NCBI RefSeq assembly: GCF_001050135.1
Contig: NZ_CP012040.1
Span: forward strand, 3,675,001-3,739,000
Source of the DNA: Cyclobacterium amurskyense
Lineage (GTDB): Bacteria; Bacteroidota; Bacteroidia; Cytophagales; Cyclobacteriaceae
Reading direction: 5' to 3'
Length of the DNA: 64,000 nucleotides
In this document: positions 17,416-27,422 of the stretch, in pieces
Layout: each line of letters opens with the position of its first letter
Numbering within the stretch: position 1 is the first letter of the stretch
Program-made: the position numbers and the translations under genes
The notes under the pieces: model-generated
The model's input: only the letters and a program-made list of their open reading frames with translations
What the model was told of the DNA's origin: nothing
Database searches by the model: none

Positions 17416-19320
17416 ATGGCAGGAAACGTACAATATACCGAAGACAGTATAAAATCACTTGATTGGAAAGAACATATCCGACTTAGGCCGGGTATGTACA
17501 TTGGTAAGTTGGGAGATGGTAGTGCACAGGATGATGGAATTTATGTTTTGGTAAAGGAGATCCTTGACAATAGTATTGATGAACACATGATGGGAAATGG
17601 TCGCACCATTGAGGTGAAGATCAGTGAGCATAAGGTGGAAATTAGGGATTATGGTCGAGGAATTCCTTTAGGGAAGGTGGTAGATTGTGTGTCTAAGATC
17701 AATACAGGAGGAAAATACGATTCAGGAGCATTCCAAAAATCTGTTGGACTTAATGGAGTGGGTACCAAGGCGGTAAATGCCCTCTCTGAATATTTTATGG
17801 TCCAATCCTATAGGGAAGGCCAAACAAAGGTAGCTGAATTTAACAAAGGGGAGTTGGTTGAAGATCGGGAGATAACTAAAACCTCAGAGAGAAATGGAAC
17901 AAAGATCATTTTCTCTCCTGATTCTTCTGTATTCAAGAACTACCATTTTATTCCAGAATACCTGGAAAATCAAATATGGAATTATGCCTTCTTGAACAGT
18001 GGGCTAACCATAAATTTTAATGGGGTAAAATATTACTCTCAAAATGGACTGCTGGATTTATTGGACAGAAAGGTAGATGATGACAGTAGGAGATACCCGA
18101 CCATACACCTTAAGGGCAGTGATATAGAAATGGCCCTAACCCATACCAATCAGTATGGAGAGGAGTATTATTCTTTCGTAAACGGTCAGTTTACTACACA
18201 GGGAGGAACTCACCTGGCAGCCTTTAGGGAGTCCATTGTTAAATCCATAAGAGAGTTCTTTAAAAAGGACTATGATGCTGCAGATATTCGACAAGGAGTG
18301 GTGGCTGCCATTGCTGTAAGGGTGATGGAACCAGTCTTTGAGTCACAAACCAAAACCAAGTTGGGTTCTCAGAGTGTAGGACCTGATGGCCCTACCTTAC
18401 GTACTTTTGTAAATGATTTTGTAAAGGTTGAACTGGACAATTACCTACACAAACATCCGGATACGGCCAATGCCATCCTTAAAAGGATTCTTCAGTCTGA
18501 AAGAGAAAGGAAAGAAATATCCGGTATAAAAAAACTGGCCAATGAAAGGGCCAAAAAAGCCAACCTCCACAATAAGAAATTGCGTGATTGTCGGGTGCAT
18601 TATGACGACAATAAGGCCAAAGATGAACAGAAAAATGAAACCATGCTGTTTATAACGGAAGGGGATTCAGCATCTGGGTCTATTACTAAATCACGTAATG
18701 TTCAGACACAAGCTGTGTTTTCTTTGAGAGGTAAGCCGCTAAACTGTTTTGGGATGACCAAAAAGGTTGTTTATGAAAATGAAGAGTTCAACCTTTTACA
18801 ACATGCATTAAACATAGAGGATGGAATTGAAGGGTTGCGGTATAGGAAAATTGTGATTGCTACTGATGCCGATGTGGATGGTATGCACATCCGCCTACTG
18901 ATAATGACTTATTTTCTTCAGTTTTTTCCTGATTTGGTCAAAAATGGGCATTTATTTATTCTTGATACCCCACTTTTTAGGGTGAGAAATAAGAAAGAAA
19001 CCATTTACTGCTATACCGATGAAGAACGTCAACATGCGATTCATAAATTGGGAAAAACAGCAGAAATTACCCGTTTCAAAGGACTTGGTGAAATCTCTCC
19101 GAATGAATTTGGAGGGTTTATAGGTGAGGACATACGACTGGAACCAATTATCTTGAACAAAGAAACAAAAATAGCTGACCTGCTTGGCTTTTATATGGGT
19201 AAAAATACACCTACTCGTCAAGAGTTTATTATAAGCAGATTGAAGGTGGAAAAAGACCTTGATCTTGGCGCTTCAGAGCAGGACAATGAAGAGGAGGAAG
19301 ATGAAAAGGAAGTCGCTTAG
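17416..19320 (+). CDS. parE: DNA topoisomerase IV subunit B (type IIA, GyrB/ParE family)
   Basis: ATPase subunit of a type IIA topoisomerase that decatenates and relaxes DNA. The 634 residues show the GHKL ATPase (RPGMYIG near the N-terminus, ILDNSIDEH, DYGRGIP, NGVGTKAVNALS), the transducer domain, then the TOPRIM domain with EGDSASGS near 414 and DADVDG near 483. The length suits ParE. A short acidic tail ends the protein. The matching A subunit lies 239 bases downstream, with a hairpin between, so the two may be transcribed separately. It could be annotated gyrB-like; ParE fits the pairing. Confidence 0.92.
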   Translation: MAGNVQYTEDSIKSLDWKEHIRLRPGMYIGKLGDGSAQDDGIYVLVKEILDNSIDEHMMGNGRTIEVKISEHKVEIRDYGRGIPLGKVVDCVSKINTGGKYDSGAFQKSVGLNGVGTKAVNALSEYFMVQSYREGQTKVAEFNKGELVEDREITKTSERNGTKIIFSPDSSVFKNYHFIPEYLENQIWNYAFLNSGLTINFNGVKYYSQNGLLDLLDRKVDDDSRRYPTIHLKGSDIEMALTHTNQYGEEYYSFVNGQFTTQGGTHLAAFRESIVKSIREFFKKDYDAADIRQGVVAAIAVRVMEPVFESQTKTKLGSQSVGPDGPTLRTFVNDFVKVELDNYLHKHPDTANAILKRILQSERERKEISGIKKLANERAKKANLHNKKLRDCRVHYDDNKAKDEQKNETMLFITEGDSASGSITKSRNVQTQAVFSLRGKPLNCFGMTKKVVYENEEFNLLQHALNIEDGIEGLRYRKIVIATDADVDGMHIRLLIMTYFLQFFPDLVKNGHLFILDTPLFRVRNKKETIYCYTDEERQHAIHKLGKTAEITRFKGLGEISPNEFGGFIGEDIRLEPIILNKETKIADLLGFYMGKNTPTRQEFIISRLKVEKDLDLGASEQDNEEEEDEKEVA

Positions 19321-19357
19321 ACTTGCCACTTGTCATAGAAGGTCTAGCTCATTTCTT

Positions 19358-19378
19358 GGGTTAATTTTAAGTTAACCC
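19358..19378 (+). terminator. Candidate terminator after parE
   Basis: GGGTTAA (19358-19364) pairs with TTAACCC (19372-19378) around a 7-base loop. T-rich sequence follows (TATTTCTTATTT). It is a weak stem with only three G-C pairs. It would partly separate parE from the downstream subunit A gene. Confidence 0.45.
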
Positions 19379-19559
19379 TATTTCTTATTTAATTTTCAAT
19401 TTGAAATTAATCGATAAGGTTTTAAATCACCATAGCGATCAGGGATGGGCCTTTTAAGTTCAGTTTCAAAAAATATCAACTTAATATTTTCGGTTCGGAA
19501 ATAAGATTTAAGTGTTTCGGGATTTTATCTGACTACTTAAACAAAAATGAATTTAATTC

Positions 19560-22148
19560 ATGAGTGAAGAAAAAGATTTACCAATGAAAGGAAACGAAGG
19601 GTTACACAATGCGGTCCCTGTTTCTGGAATGTATCAGGATTGGTTTTTGGATTATGCTTCTTATGTTATTTTGGAGCGTGCAGTACCTGCAATAGAGGAT
19701 GGGCTTAAACCTGTTCAGCGTAGGATAATGCATGCGATGAAAGAAATGGATGATGGCCGTTTCAATAAAGTTGCCAATATCATTGGTCAATCCATGCAAT
19801 ACCACCCCCATGGCGATGCTTCTATTGGTGATGCTATTGTGAATTTGGGGCAAAAAGAACTGCTTATTGAAACCCAGGGTAACTGGGGTGATGTCAGAAC
19901 AGGGGATGGGGCTGCGGCTGCCAGGTACATTGAGGCACGCTTGTCTAAGTTTGCCTTAGAGGTTGTGTTTAACCCTCAAACCACTGAATGGCAACTCTCC
20001 TACGATGGCAGGAAAAAGGAACCTGTAACACTCCCTGTTAAGTTCCCTTTGCTATTGGCGCAAGGAGTGGAGGGGATAGCTGTGGGCTTAAGCACCAAAA
20101 TTTTACCTCACAATTTTTGCGAATTGATTGAAGGGTCCATTCAGATACTCAAAGGAAAAAAGACCAATATTCTTCCTGATTTTAATACAGGAGGCTATGC
20201 AGACTTTTCTGAGTACAATGAAGGCCTGAGAGGTGGGAAAGTAAAAGTTAGGGCTAAGATTGAAGAGGAGGACAACAGGACCCTCTTGATTAAGGAGATC
20301 CCATTTGGGACTACCACCAATTCCCTTATAGATTCCATCATCAAAGCAAATGATAAGGGCAAAATAAAGATTAAAAAGGTCGTTGACAACACAGCGAAGG
20401 ATGTTGAAATTATGATTCAGCTCGCTCCAGGGCAATCACCCAACATGACCATCGATGCCCTTTATGCTTTTACAGACTGTGAAGTCAGCATCTCTCCCAA
20501 TGCATGTGTGATCATAAACGACAAACCTGTCTTTCTGAAGGTCAACCAAATTCTGGAAACCAATACTTTACAGACCAAGGACTTATTGAACAGGGAACTG
20601 GAGATCAAGAAGGGTGAGCTTTTAGAAAAACTACTTTTCTCTTCTCTGGAAAAGATATTTATTGAAAACAGAATCTACCGAGACATTGAGGAGTGCGAAA
20701 CCTGGGAGGCAGTTATTGAAACAATAGACCAGGGATTAGAACCTTTCAAACCGGATTTTTACAGAGAGATTACAAGAGATGACATTGTCCGCTTGACGGA
20801 AATAAAGATCAAACGTATTTCCAAGTTTGATACCTTTAAGGCGGATGAGTTGATGCGAAAGCTTAATGAGGAATTAGAGGAAGTCAACCATCACCTGGAA
20901 AACTTGACTGATTATGCCATTCAGTATTATAAGAATTTACTGAGTAAATATGGAAAAGGTCGGGAAAGAAAAACAGAAGCCAGAACTTTTGATACCATTG
21001 CTGCAAGTGTAGTAGCAGCCAACAATGCCAAATTATATGTCAATAGGGTTGATGGATTTGTTGGGTATGGATTGAAGAAAGATGAGTTTGTGTGCGATTG
21101 CTCTGACTTGGATGACATTATTATTTTCAGACGGGATGGAGTATGTATGGTCACCAAAATTCAGGACAAGGGTTTTGTAGGGAAGGACATTATACATGTC
21201 GCTGTCTTCCGAAAGGGAGATGAACGCATGGTTTACAACTTGATCTATTTGGATGGAGCCTCAGGGAGAACCATGATCAAACGCTTTCAGGTTTTGAGTG
21301 TCACCCGAGACAGAGAATATGTGCTCACCAAAGGGACCAAGGGATCTAAAGTACTGTACTTTACAGCCAATGCAAATGGAGAAGCAGAGATCATTACTGT
21401 CTTTTTGACGGCTGGAGCTAAAGCAAGGGTCAAGGTTTTTGATTTTGACTTTAAGGACCTAGAAATCAAAGGCCGGGGGGCACAAGGAAATATTCTTACC
21501 AAATACCCAGTACGAAAAATTCAGCTCAAAATGGAAGGGGTCTCTACTCTAGGAGGGCTGGATATTTATTTTGATCCTTCGGTAGGAAGGTTAAACACTG
21601 ACGAAAGAGGAGATTTTGTAGGCAACTTCTTAGGTGAAGACAAGGTGTTGGTGTTTTTCAAGGATGGAAGTTATGAATTGACAAACTTTGAATTGACCAA
21701 TAGGTTTGATGCCGAGAACCTCTTGCTAATAGAAAAATACGATCCGGAGAGTGTGGTTTCTTCTATTTACTACGATGGAATTCATAAAATGCATTATGTA
21801 AAGCGGTTCGTTATCGAAACTTCTACCTTAAATAAGAAATTCAATTTTATTTCTGACCATAAGCAATCGAAGCTAATTGTAGTGTCTACGGAAAAACAAC
21901 CTCAGGTTAAGGTCAAATTTAAGCTTGAAGATGGTGTAGAGGAAAAGGTGTATGACATGGACATGCTTATCGATGTGAAAGGGTGGAAATCTGTAGGGAA
22001 TCGCCTTAGCAATCATAAAGTAACAGGTGTGGAATTAGTAGAATCAGTAAAACAACCGGAAAAGAAAAAAGATGCCACAGATCAGGAGAAGAAGGAGTCA
22101 GGAGATTCGGGTGAAGAGGATGACAAAGAACAATTAGGATTGTTTTAA
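19560..22148 (+). CDS. parC: DNA topoisomerase IV subunit A (type IIA, GyrA/ParC family)
   Basis: DNA-cleaving subunit partnering the ParE-like protein. 862 residues; the catalytic Tyr123 lies in AAAARYIEAR, preceded by the quinolone-region segment HPHGDASIGDAI. A winged-helix and tower region and a coiled coil (~430-470) follow, then a C-terminal beta-pinwheel (~500-820) that diverges from the classical gyrase GyrA-box. The last ~35 residues are a Lys/Glu/Asp-rich low-complexity tail. trmH follows 12 bases after the stop. Confidence 0.92.
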   Translation: MSEEKDLPMKGNEGLHNAVPVSGMYQDWFLDYASYVILERAVPAIEDGLKPVQRRIMHAMKEMDDGRFNKVANIIGQSMQYHPHGDASIGDAIVNLGQKELLIETQGNWGDVRTGDGAAAARYIEARLSKFALEVVFNPQTTEWQLSYDGRKKEPVTLPVKFPLLLAQGVEGIAVGLSTKILPHNFCELIEGSIQILKGKKTNILPDFNTGGYADFSEYNEGLRGGKVKVRAKIEEEDNRTLLIKEIPFGTTTNSLIDSIIKANDKGKIKIKKVVDNTAKDVEIMIQLAPGQSPNMTIDALYAFTDCEVSISPNACVIINDKPVFLKVNQILETNTLQTKDLLNRELEIKKGELLEKLLFSSLEKIFIENRIYRDIEECETWEAVIETIDQGLEPFKPDFYREITRDDIVRLTEIKIKRISKFDTFKADELMRKLNEELEEVNHHLENLTDYAIQYYKNLLSKYGKGRERKTEARTFDTIAASVVAANNAKLYVNRVDGFVGYGLKKDEFVCDCSDLDDIIIFRRDGVCMVTKIQDKGFVGKDIIHVAVFRKGDERMVYNLIYLDGASGRTMIKRFQVLSVTRDREYVLTKGTKGSKVLYFTANANGEAEIITVFLTAGAKARVKVFDFDFKDLEIKGRGAQGNILTKYPVRKIQLKMEGVSTLGGLDIYFDPSVGRLNTDERGDFVGNFLGEDKVLVFFKDGSYELTNFELTNRFDAENLLLIEKYDPESVVSSIYYDGIHKMHYVKRFVIETSTLNKKFNFISDHKQSKLIVVSTEKQPQVKVKFKLEDGVEEKVYDMDMLIDVKGWKSVGNRLSNHKVTGVELVESVKQPEKKKDATDQEKKESGDSGEEDDKEQLGLF

Positions 22149-22160
22149 TTCTCATTCATT

Positions 22161-22847
22161 ATGGAGCAATTGGACGATGACGAACTGGCTTTTTTGGACT
22201 ACTTGTCTGAATATGTGACCCCACATAAAAAAGCTTTGATAGATAAAGTATTGGGGAATAGAACCAGGTACATTACCATGGTTTTGGAAAATATCTACAA
22301 GCCTCACAATGCCTCAGCCGTTTTAAGAACGGCTGATTGCTTTGGGATTCAGGATGTCCACCTTATAGATGGCAATGAAAGCTATGCGGTAAACCCTTAC
22401 GTGACCAGAGGCGCTGCGCAATGGGTAGACTTACATAAATACGACAATGCCTCAGGAAACGCCACATCTGAGTGCTTTCGTCAACTTAGACAAAAGGGCT
22501 ACAAAATATTAGCTACAAGCCCTAGAGAAGGAAGTTTACCTCTTAGTGAATTGTCCATCGATCAACCATTGGCATTGGTCTTTGGCAATGAACATGAGGG
22601 CGTGAGCAATGCCGCCATTGAGGCCGCAGACGGCTTGGTTCATATTCCTATGAAAGGATTCACTGAAAGTTTTAATATTTCCGTGAGTGCTGCCATTTGC
22701 CTTTATGCACTCCAAGAAAAGTTAGAAGGTAAGTCAGTCGAAAACTATTTTCTAAATAAAATGGAGAAAACCGTGTTGAAATACCGCTGGTACCAGGAGA
22801 TTGTCAAACACTCCGCCGCACATAAGCGGGCATTTTTCAAGAAATAA
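22161..22847 (+). CDS. trmH: SpoU-family tRNA 2'-O-methyltransferase, TrmH type
   Basis: A SPOUT methyltransferase of 228 residues predicted to methylate the ribose of G18 in tRNA. The three knot motifs are clear: PHNASAVLRTADCFG (motif 1), LVFGNEHEGVS (motif 2) and IPMKGFTESFNISVSAAI (motif 3). The Asn and Arg of motif 1 and the Ser-rich motif 3 are typical of TrmH rather than rRNA-type RlmB. It sits 12 bases after the topoisomerase A gene and is probably co-transcribed with it. Confidence 0.9.
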   Translation: MEQLDDDELAFLDYLSEYVTPHKKALIDKVLGNRTRYITMVLENIYKPHNASAVLRTADCFGIQDVHLIDGNESYAVNPYVTRGAAQWVDLHKYDNASGNATSECFRQLRQKGYKILATSPREGSLPLSELSIDQPLALVFGNEHEGVSNAAIEAADGLVHIPMKGFTESFNISVSAAICLYALQEKLEGKSVENYFLNKMEKTVLKYRWYQEIVKHSAAHKRAFFKK

Positions 22848-22870
22848 TAATGCCTTTTTCGATTACAATT

Positions 22871-23287
22871 TCAGCCTCGTTTTGATCGCATTGCTTTGAC
22901 TTTCCCGATAGACTTGTTGGCCAAGTACTTGGCATATTCTAAAGTTTCCATACCATACATCGCTATTTTGCTCTCTTCATTACAGTGAATTCCAAAGCCA
23001 TATCGCTTAGTCAATGGAGAGGCCCGAAAACAAGGTTGACCTTTGGAGAAAAATTCAGATTTCGCTTGGGCAAATTCTTCCTGGGTTAAATCATTTCTAT
23101 TGGCAAAAACCTGAAACAAAACCTCATCAGAGGTGTATTGATAAGGTGCTTTATTCAATATTTCAAACTGCATGTTGGCTATCGTTTTCTTATCGCCTTT
23201 TAGGGGAGGAATTACCCCCATGTCCACCGGGCAATCTTCTGCAACCTCAATGAAAACGTTTTTGTAATTGGTCGTATGAATTTTCAT
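22871..23287 (-). CDS. DUF6157 family protein
   Basis: About 138 residues from the preferred ATG at 23287 (MKIHTTNYKNVFIEVAEDCP), a start that fits the family. An upstream in-frame Met at 23317 would add ten residues without homology. The protein is small and soluble with no signal peptide. The family is found in many bacteria but has no assigned function. Its stop lies 24 bases from the convergent trmH stop. Confidence 0.7.
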   Translation of the reverse strand: MKIHTTNYKNVFIEVAEDCPVDMGVIPPLKGDKKTIANMQFEILNKAPYQYTSDEVLFQVFANRNDLTQEEFAQAKSEFFSKGQPCFRASPLTKRYGFGIHCNEESKIAMYGMETLEYAKYLANKSIGKVKAMRSKRG

Positions 23288-24123
23288 TTCATCGTTGGTT
23301 TTATAGTACTTGTCCAAGGTTGGGGAACCTCAATATTTTGAAAAAGCAGTTTTTTGCGTAGCCATATGTTATATGGAATACTTAAAACCCGAAATATGCA
23401 ATAGACATTCTAATACGTGCTGAAATCGCTTTAAAATACCCAATCGTTGCTGTTTTCAATTTCACCAAAGCGGTGCTATGCTAAAATCTCCAAACAGCCT
23501 GATTTTCTTGCGATTGCAACACTTCCCGTAAACACGGGACAGGCATCACCCCTGACTAACGTCAGGGCGAAGAAATTCTATTACATAATCCGGTTTAAAA
23601 ATAATTTTTTTTTTTTCTAATCCATAGATTTATTTTTTTCCTTTTGATTATAACTATACACATTTATTTCCATGGATAGCCTTTGGGATCACCGGATGCA
23701 TCATTTACTTCCATGGAGAAAATAATAAGATGTTTTTTTTAGTTTGGTGTGGCTTTTGAGTAACTAAATATACTTGTTAATAAGCTTTAAAATAGGTAAA
23801 GCGGTCGTTTGAGAAATATTTTCACCTTTCCGTAGGTTCAAAGCAAAAGATAAGCAAGGCCTACTCTTTTATTTACCCTGTCGAATTTGCATATTTGCAG
23901 TCCGTAAATCAGGAAAACGCCTTACTTTTGGTGGTCTGTGAATAAATCACAAGATGCCAGATAATTCCTATCGAGGGATAAGGGGGTTAATGGGTTTGAA
24001 TACAGCATCGGTATAGCACCTTTTTTATTGTAGTTTATTGCAATGAAAACTTTGATTTTTGGAAAAGTAAGCGTTTAAAAACACCTGTTTGTAAAGGTGA
24101 TTTATCATAAATAAAATGAATAC
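23288..24123. other. Intergenic region upstream of thrS, including a dispersed repeat
   Basis: About 840 bases. The first part holds the promoter side of the DUF6157 gene and the MITE-like repeat at 23381-23598. A CATATTTG near-match to the -7 element lies around 23889-23896, suggesting a thrS leader of some 220 bases. A small stem, CACCT (24082-24086) with AGGTG (24095-24099), lies 25 bases before the thrS ATG. No T-box motif or open reading frame was recognised. Confidence 0.5.
23381..23598 (+). repeat. Dispersed MITE-like repeat, copy 2
   Basis: About 218 bases bounded by imperfect terminal inverted repeats (left AACCCGAAATATGCAATAGA; right ATTCTATTACATAATCCGG). Inside are small hairpins: CCCGT-AAAC-ACGGG, and CCCTGAC-TAAC-GTCAGGG. 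It is highly similar to copies at 28280 (inverted) and 56124. It has no coding capacity, so any movement would need a transposase in trans. Confidence 0.85.
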
Positions 24124-26079
24124 ATGTCAAGTATTGATAATGAGATTAAAGTAACATTTCCTGATAAATCTGTCAGGAAATTTGAAAAAGGAGTAAACAG
24201 TATAGTGATTGCGATGAGCATCAGTGATGGGTTGGCGAGGAATGTTTTGGCTGCCAAAATCAATGGTGAAATATGGGATGCCACGCGTCCTATCAATCAA
24301 GATGTAAGTATTGAATTGTTAACATGGAATGACGTTGGAGGAAAGTCCACCTTTTGGCATTCTTCGGCACATTTACTTGCAGAAGCTTTAGAGGATTTAT
24401 ATCCTGGTATAAAATTTGGTATAGGACCACCTATTGAAAACGGTTTTTACTATGACGTTGATTTTGGGGACAAGACCCTAGAAGGAGCGGAGCTGGAAAA
24501 AATTGAGGCCAAAATGATTGAATTGGCCCGACAGAAAAATGAATTTGTCAGAAAAGACATTTCAAAGGAAGAAGCAATTGCCTATTTCAAAGAAAAAGGA
24601 GATGAGTACAAGTTAGACCTTTTGGAAAGACTTGACGATGGAACCATAACCTTTTATGAGCAAGGTGGATTTACCGACCTTTGTAAAGGGCCACACATTC
24701 CGCATACAGGATTCGTAAAAGCGGTTAAATTGCTAAATATAGCAGGGGCATATTGGAGAGGTGACGAAAAGAACAAAATGCTGACCCGTATATACGGCAT
24801 TACTTTTCCAAAGGCGAAGGAATTGAAAGAATACCTTTACCTACTTGAAGAAGCTAAGAAAAGAGATCATAGAAAATTAGGTAGAGAGCTAGAGCTATTT
24901 ACGTTTTCAGAAAAAGTAGGCATGGGATTGCCTTTGTGGTTGCCGAAGGGAACCCTTTTGAGAGAGCGATTGGTGGCTTTCCTTAAAAAAGAACAAGATC
25001 ATTCCGGCTATGAGCAGGTAATTACACCACATATAGGTCATAAGGCCTTGTATGAAACCTCAGGTCATTATGAGAAATATGGTAAAGATTCATTTCAGCC
25101 AATAACCACACCACATGAGGGAGAGGAGTTTTTATTAAAACCTATGAATTGTCCTCACCATTGTGAAATTTATAAATACAAACCAAGGTCATACAAAGAC
25201 CTTCCGGTCAGGTATGCTGAGTTTGGAACGGTTTATAGGTATGAGCAAAGTGGGGAACTACATGGCTTGACTCGAGTACGTGGATTTACTCAAGATGATG
25301 CACACATATTTTGTAGGCAAGATCAGGTCAAGGAAGAGTTTGTAAAAGTTATAGACTTGGTTTTATATGTTTTCAAAGCCCTAGGTTTTGACAACTATAC
25401 TGCACAAATTTCGCTTAGGGACCCTGAGAATATGGGTAAATACATAGGAGAAGAGGCTGCATGGAACAAAGCCGAGCAAGCGATTATCGAAGCAGCAGAA
25501 GAAAAAGGTCTAGACACTGTTACGGAGAAAGGCGAAGCTGCATTTTATGGACCGAAGCTAGACTTTATGGTCAAGGATGCCCTTGGCAGAAGTTGGCAGT
25601 TGGGAACTATTCAGGTAGATTATCAATTACCTCAGAGATTCGAATTGGAATATACCGGCTCTGACAATCAGAAACACAGGCCTGTGATGATCCACAGGGC
25701 GCCATTTGGTTCTTTGGAGCGATTTGTAGCTGTTCTAATTGAGCACTGTGGAGGTAATTTCCCTCTTTGGCTGGCACCTGAGCAGTTGATTATATTGCCA
25801 ATATCAGAGAAGTATGCTGATTATGCAGCTAAGTTGAAGTCTGTTTTGGATGAAAACGGCATTACCGGTGATATTGACAATAGGGATGAGAAAATCGGTA
25901 GAAAGATCAGAGATGCTGAGGTTAAGAAAATTCCTTTTATGGTGATAGTGGGCGAGAAAGAGCAAGAGGAGAATAAATTATCCCTCCGTAAACATGGAGA
26001 AGGGGATATAGGTACTTTCGAATTGAACGCTTTTGTTGACTTCTTTCAAGGAATCATAAAGGAATCATTGAATAAATAA
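24124..26079 (+). CDS. thrS: Threonyl-tRNA synthetase
   Basis: Charges tRNA-Thr with threonine. 651 residues in the usual order: TGS domain (~1-65), the N2 editing domain with HSSAHLLAEAL (~77-88) and the Cys/His editing residues, the class II catalytic core with MNCPHHCEIY (zinc Cys) and RYAEFGTVYR, motif 3 near HRAPFGSLERF, and the C-terminal anticodon-binding domain. It heads the thrS-infC-rpmI-rplT cluster common in bacteria. Confidence 0.97.
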   Translation: MSSIDNEIKVTFPDKSVRKFEKGVNSIVIAMSISDGLARNVLAAKINGEIWDATRPINQDVSIELLTWNDVGGKSTFWHSSAHLLAEALEDLYPGIKFGIGPPIENGFYYDVDFGDKTLEGAELEKIEAKMIELARQKNEFVRKDISKEEAIAYFKEKGDEYKLDLLERLDDGTITFYEQGGFTDLCKGPHIPHTGFVKAVKLLNIAGAYWRGDEKNKMLTRIYGITFPKAKELKEYLYLLEEAKKRDHRKLGRELELFTFSEKVGMGLPLWLPKGTLLRERLVAFLKKEQDHSGYEQVITPHIGHKALYETSGHYEKYGKDSFQPITTPHEGEEFLLKPMNCPHHCEIYKYKPRSYKDLPVRYAEFGTVYRYEQSGELHGLTRVRGFTQDDAHIFCRQDQVKEEFVKVIDLVLYVFKALGFDNYTAQISLRDPENMGKYIGEEAAWNKAEQAIIEAAEEKGLDTVTEKGEAAFYGPKLDFMVKDALGRSWQLGTIQVDYQLPQRFELEYTGSDNQKHRPVMIHRAPFGSLERFVAVLIEHCGGNFPLWLAPEQLIILPISEKYADYAAKLKSVLDENGITGDIDNRDEKIGRKIRDAEVKKIPFMVIVGEKEQEENKLSLRKHGEGDIGTFELNAFVDFFQGIIKESLNK

Positions 26080-26164
26080 CAAGAATATAATTTGTTGATT
26101 TTTAATATTTAAAAAATTATTAGATATTTGCAAATTGAAACTTTAAAAAACAACCATAACTATT

Positions 26165-26716
26165 TTGAGAGGAAAAAGAACGTATACTCCGAGACAAGAG
26201 GAACCATATAAAGTAAATTCAAAAATTAGGGCCAGAGAGGTCAGGGTTGTAGGAGATTTTGTAGAGGGAGGTAACGCAGTAATGGCTACTGATAAAGCGG
26301 TAGCTCTGGCTGAAGATAATGGACTTGATCTCGTTGAAATTTCTCCTTCCGCCTCACCACCAGTTTGTAAGGTGATCGATTATGCTAAGTTCAAATACGA
26401 ACAAAAGAAAAAGCAAAAAGAGATCAAATCCAATGCAGCTAAAACTGTAGTGAAAGAAATTAGATTTGGACCTAATACTGATGACCATGATTTTGATTTT
26501 AAATTGAAACATGCCATCAACTTCCTTAAAGATGGGGCTAAAGTTAAAGCTTATGTCCATTTCGTAGGACGTACCATTGTTTTTAAAGAAAGAGGAGAGA
26601 TGCTACTGCTGAAATTTGCTCAGGCTCTTGAAGATTATGGTCAGGTAGAACAATTACCTAAAATGGAAGGGAAGAGAATGAATATTTTCGTTTCTCCAAA
26701 GGCAGGCAAAAAATAA
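26165..26716 (+). CDS. infC: Translation initiation factor IF-3, non-ATG start
   Basis: IF-3 keeps 30S subunits free and proofreads start-codon choice. It has 183-184 residues with N- and C-domains joined by a Lys-rich helix. No ATG is available: an in-frame TAA lies at 26144, and the first in-frame ATG (26282 region) would remove about 40 conserved N-terminal residues. The candidates are TTG at 26165 or ATT at 26162. In enterobacteria infC begins with AUU and IF-3 represses its own translation by rejecting that codon, so autoregulation is likely here too. rpmI and rplT follow. Confidence 0.93.
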   Translation: MRGKRTYTPRQEEPYKVNSKIRAREVRVVGDFVEGGNAVMATDKAVALAEDNGLDLVEISPSASPPVCKVIDYAKFKYEQKKKQKEIKSNAAKTVVKEIRFGPNTDDHDFDFKLKHAINFLKDGAKVKAYVHFVGRTIVFKERGEMLLLKFAQALEDYGQVEQLPKMEGKRMNIFVSPKAGKK

Positions 26717-26738
26717 TTCAACTAATATATATACGGTA

Positions 26739-26933
26739 ATGCCAAAAGTTAAAACTAAATCAAGTGCTAAGAAAAGGTTCAAGCTTTCTGCGTCTGGGAA
26801 GATAAGAAGGAAGCATGCTTTCAAAAGCCACATTTTGACTAAAAAGTCTACCAAAAGGAAGAGAAATCTTACCCAAATGGGAGAAGTACATGAGTCAGAT
26901 GAGGGAAGAGTAAAAGCAATGCTTAGAATCTAA
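26739..26933 (+). CDS. rpmI: 50S ribosomal protein L35
   Basis: A highly basic protein of 64 residues beginning MPKVKTKSSAKKRF, with the conserved RRKHAFKSHILTKKS region. The length is standard. It lies between infC (22-base gap) and rplT, the usual order. Confidence 0.96.
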   Translation: MPKVKTKSSAKKRFKLSASGKIRRKHAFKSHILTKKSTKRKRNLTQMGEVHESDEGRVKAMLRI

Positions 26934-27030
26934 TCTTAAAATTCAACAGGTTATTTAATTCACCAGGCCTTTGGTTTACAAGTCTTATCAGAAAATCTGA
27001 AAGCACCAAAAGTCAAAAACTAAAAAAAAC

Positions 27031-27375
27031 ATGCCAAGATCGGTCAATTCAGTAGCTTCAAGAGCTAGGAGAAAAAAAGTATTAAAAGCCACCAAAGGTT
27101 ACTTCGGAAGAGGGAAAAACGTTTGGACTGTAGCAAAAAACAAGTATGAAAAAGGACTTCAGTATGCTTACAGGGATAGAAAAGTAAAGAAGAGAGAATT
27201 CAGAGCACTTTGGATTCAAAGGATCAATGCCGGAGCCAGACAATATGGCGTTAGCTATTCTCAGTTTATGGGAATGTTGAAAAAAGCAGAGATAGATCTT
27301 AATAGAAAAGTGCTTGCAGATCTTGCAATGAATCATCCAGTTGCTTTTAAAGCTATTGTTGAAAAAGTAAAATAA
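27031..27375 (+). CDS. rplT: 50S ribosomal protein L20
   Basis: A basic, helical, 114-residue protein starting MPRSVNSVASRARRKKVLK, with the conserved KGYFGRGKN and RDRKVKKREFRALWIQRINA segments. L20 is needed early in 50S assembly, and in some bacteria it represses its own operon by binding mRNA. The 97-base spacer from rpmI is rather long and could house such a site. It is followed by a strong terminator. Confidence 0.96.
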   Translation: MPRSVNSVASRARRKKVLKATKGYFGRGKNVWTVAKNKYEKGLQYAYRDRKVKKREFRALWIQRINAGARQYGVSYSQFMGMLKKAEIDLNRKVLADLAMNHPVAFKAIVEKVK

Positions 27376-27395
27376 AAATAGTGCAAACTATTATA

Positions 27396-27422
27396 AAAAA
27401 ACCCTCTTTGGAGGGTTTTTTT
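27396..27422 (+). terminator. Intrinsic terminator of the thrS-rplT cluster
   Basis: AAAAAACCCTC pairs with GAGGGTTTTTT around the loop TTTG (27407-27410), ending in a T run. It lies 20 bases after the rplT stop. Confidence 0.85.

Noticed and set aside
23890..24123. Riboswitch or T-box upstream of thrS
   Set aside because: No T-box sequence, strong terminator/antiterminator pair or known aptamer motif was recognised; only a 5-bp stem is seen.
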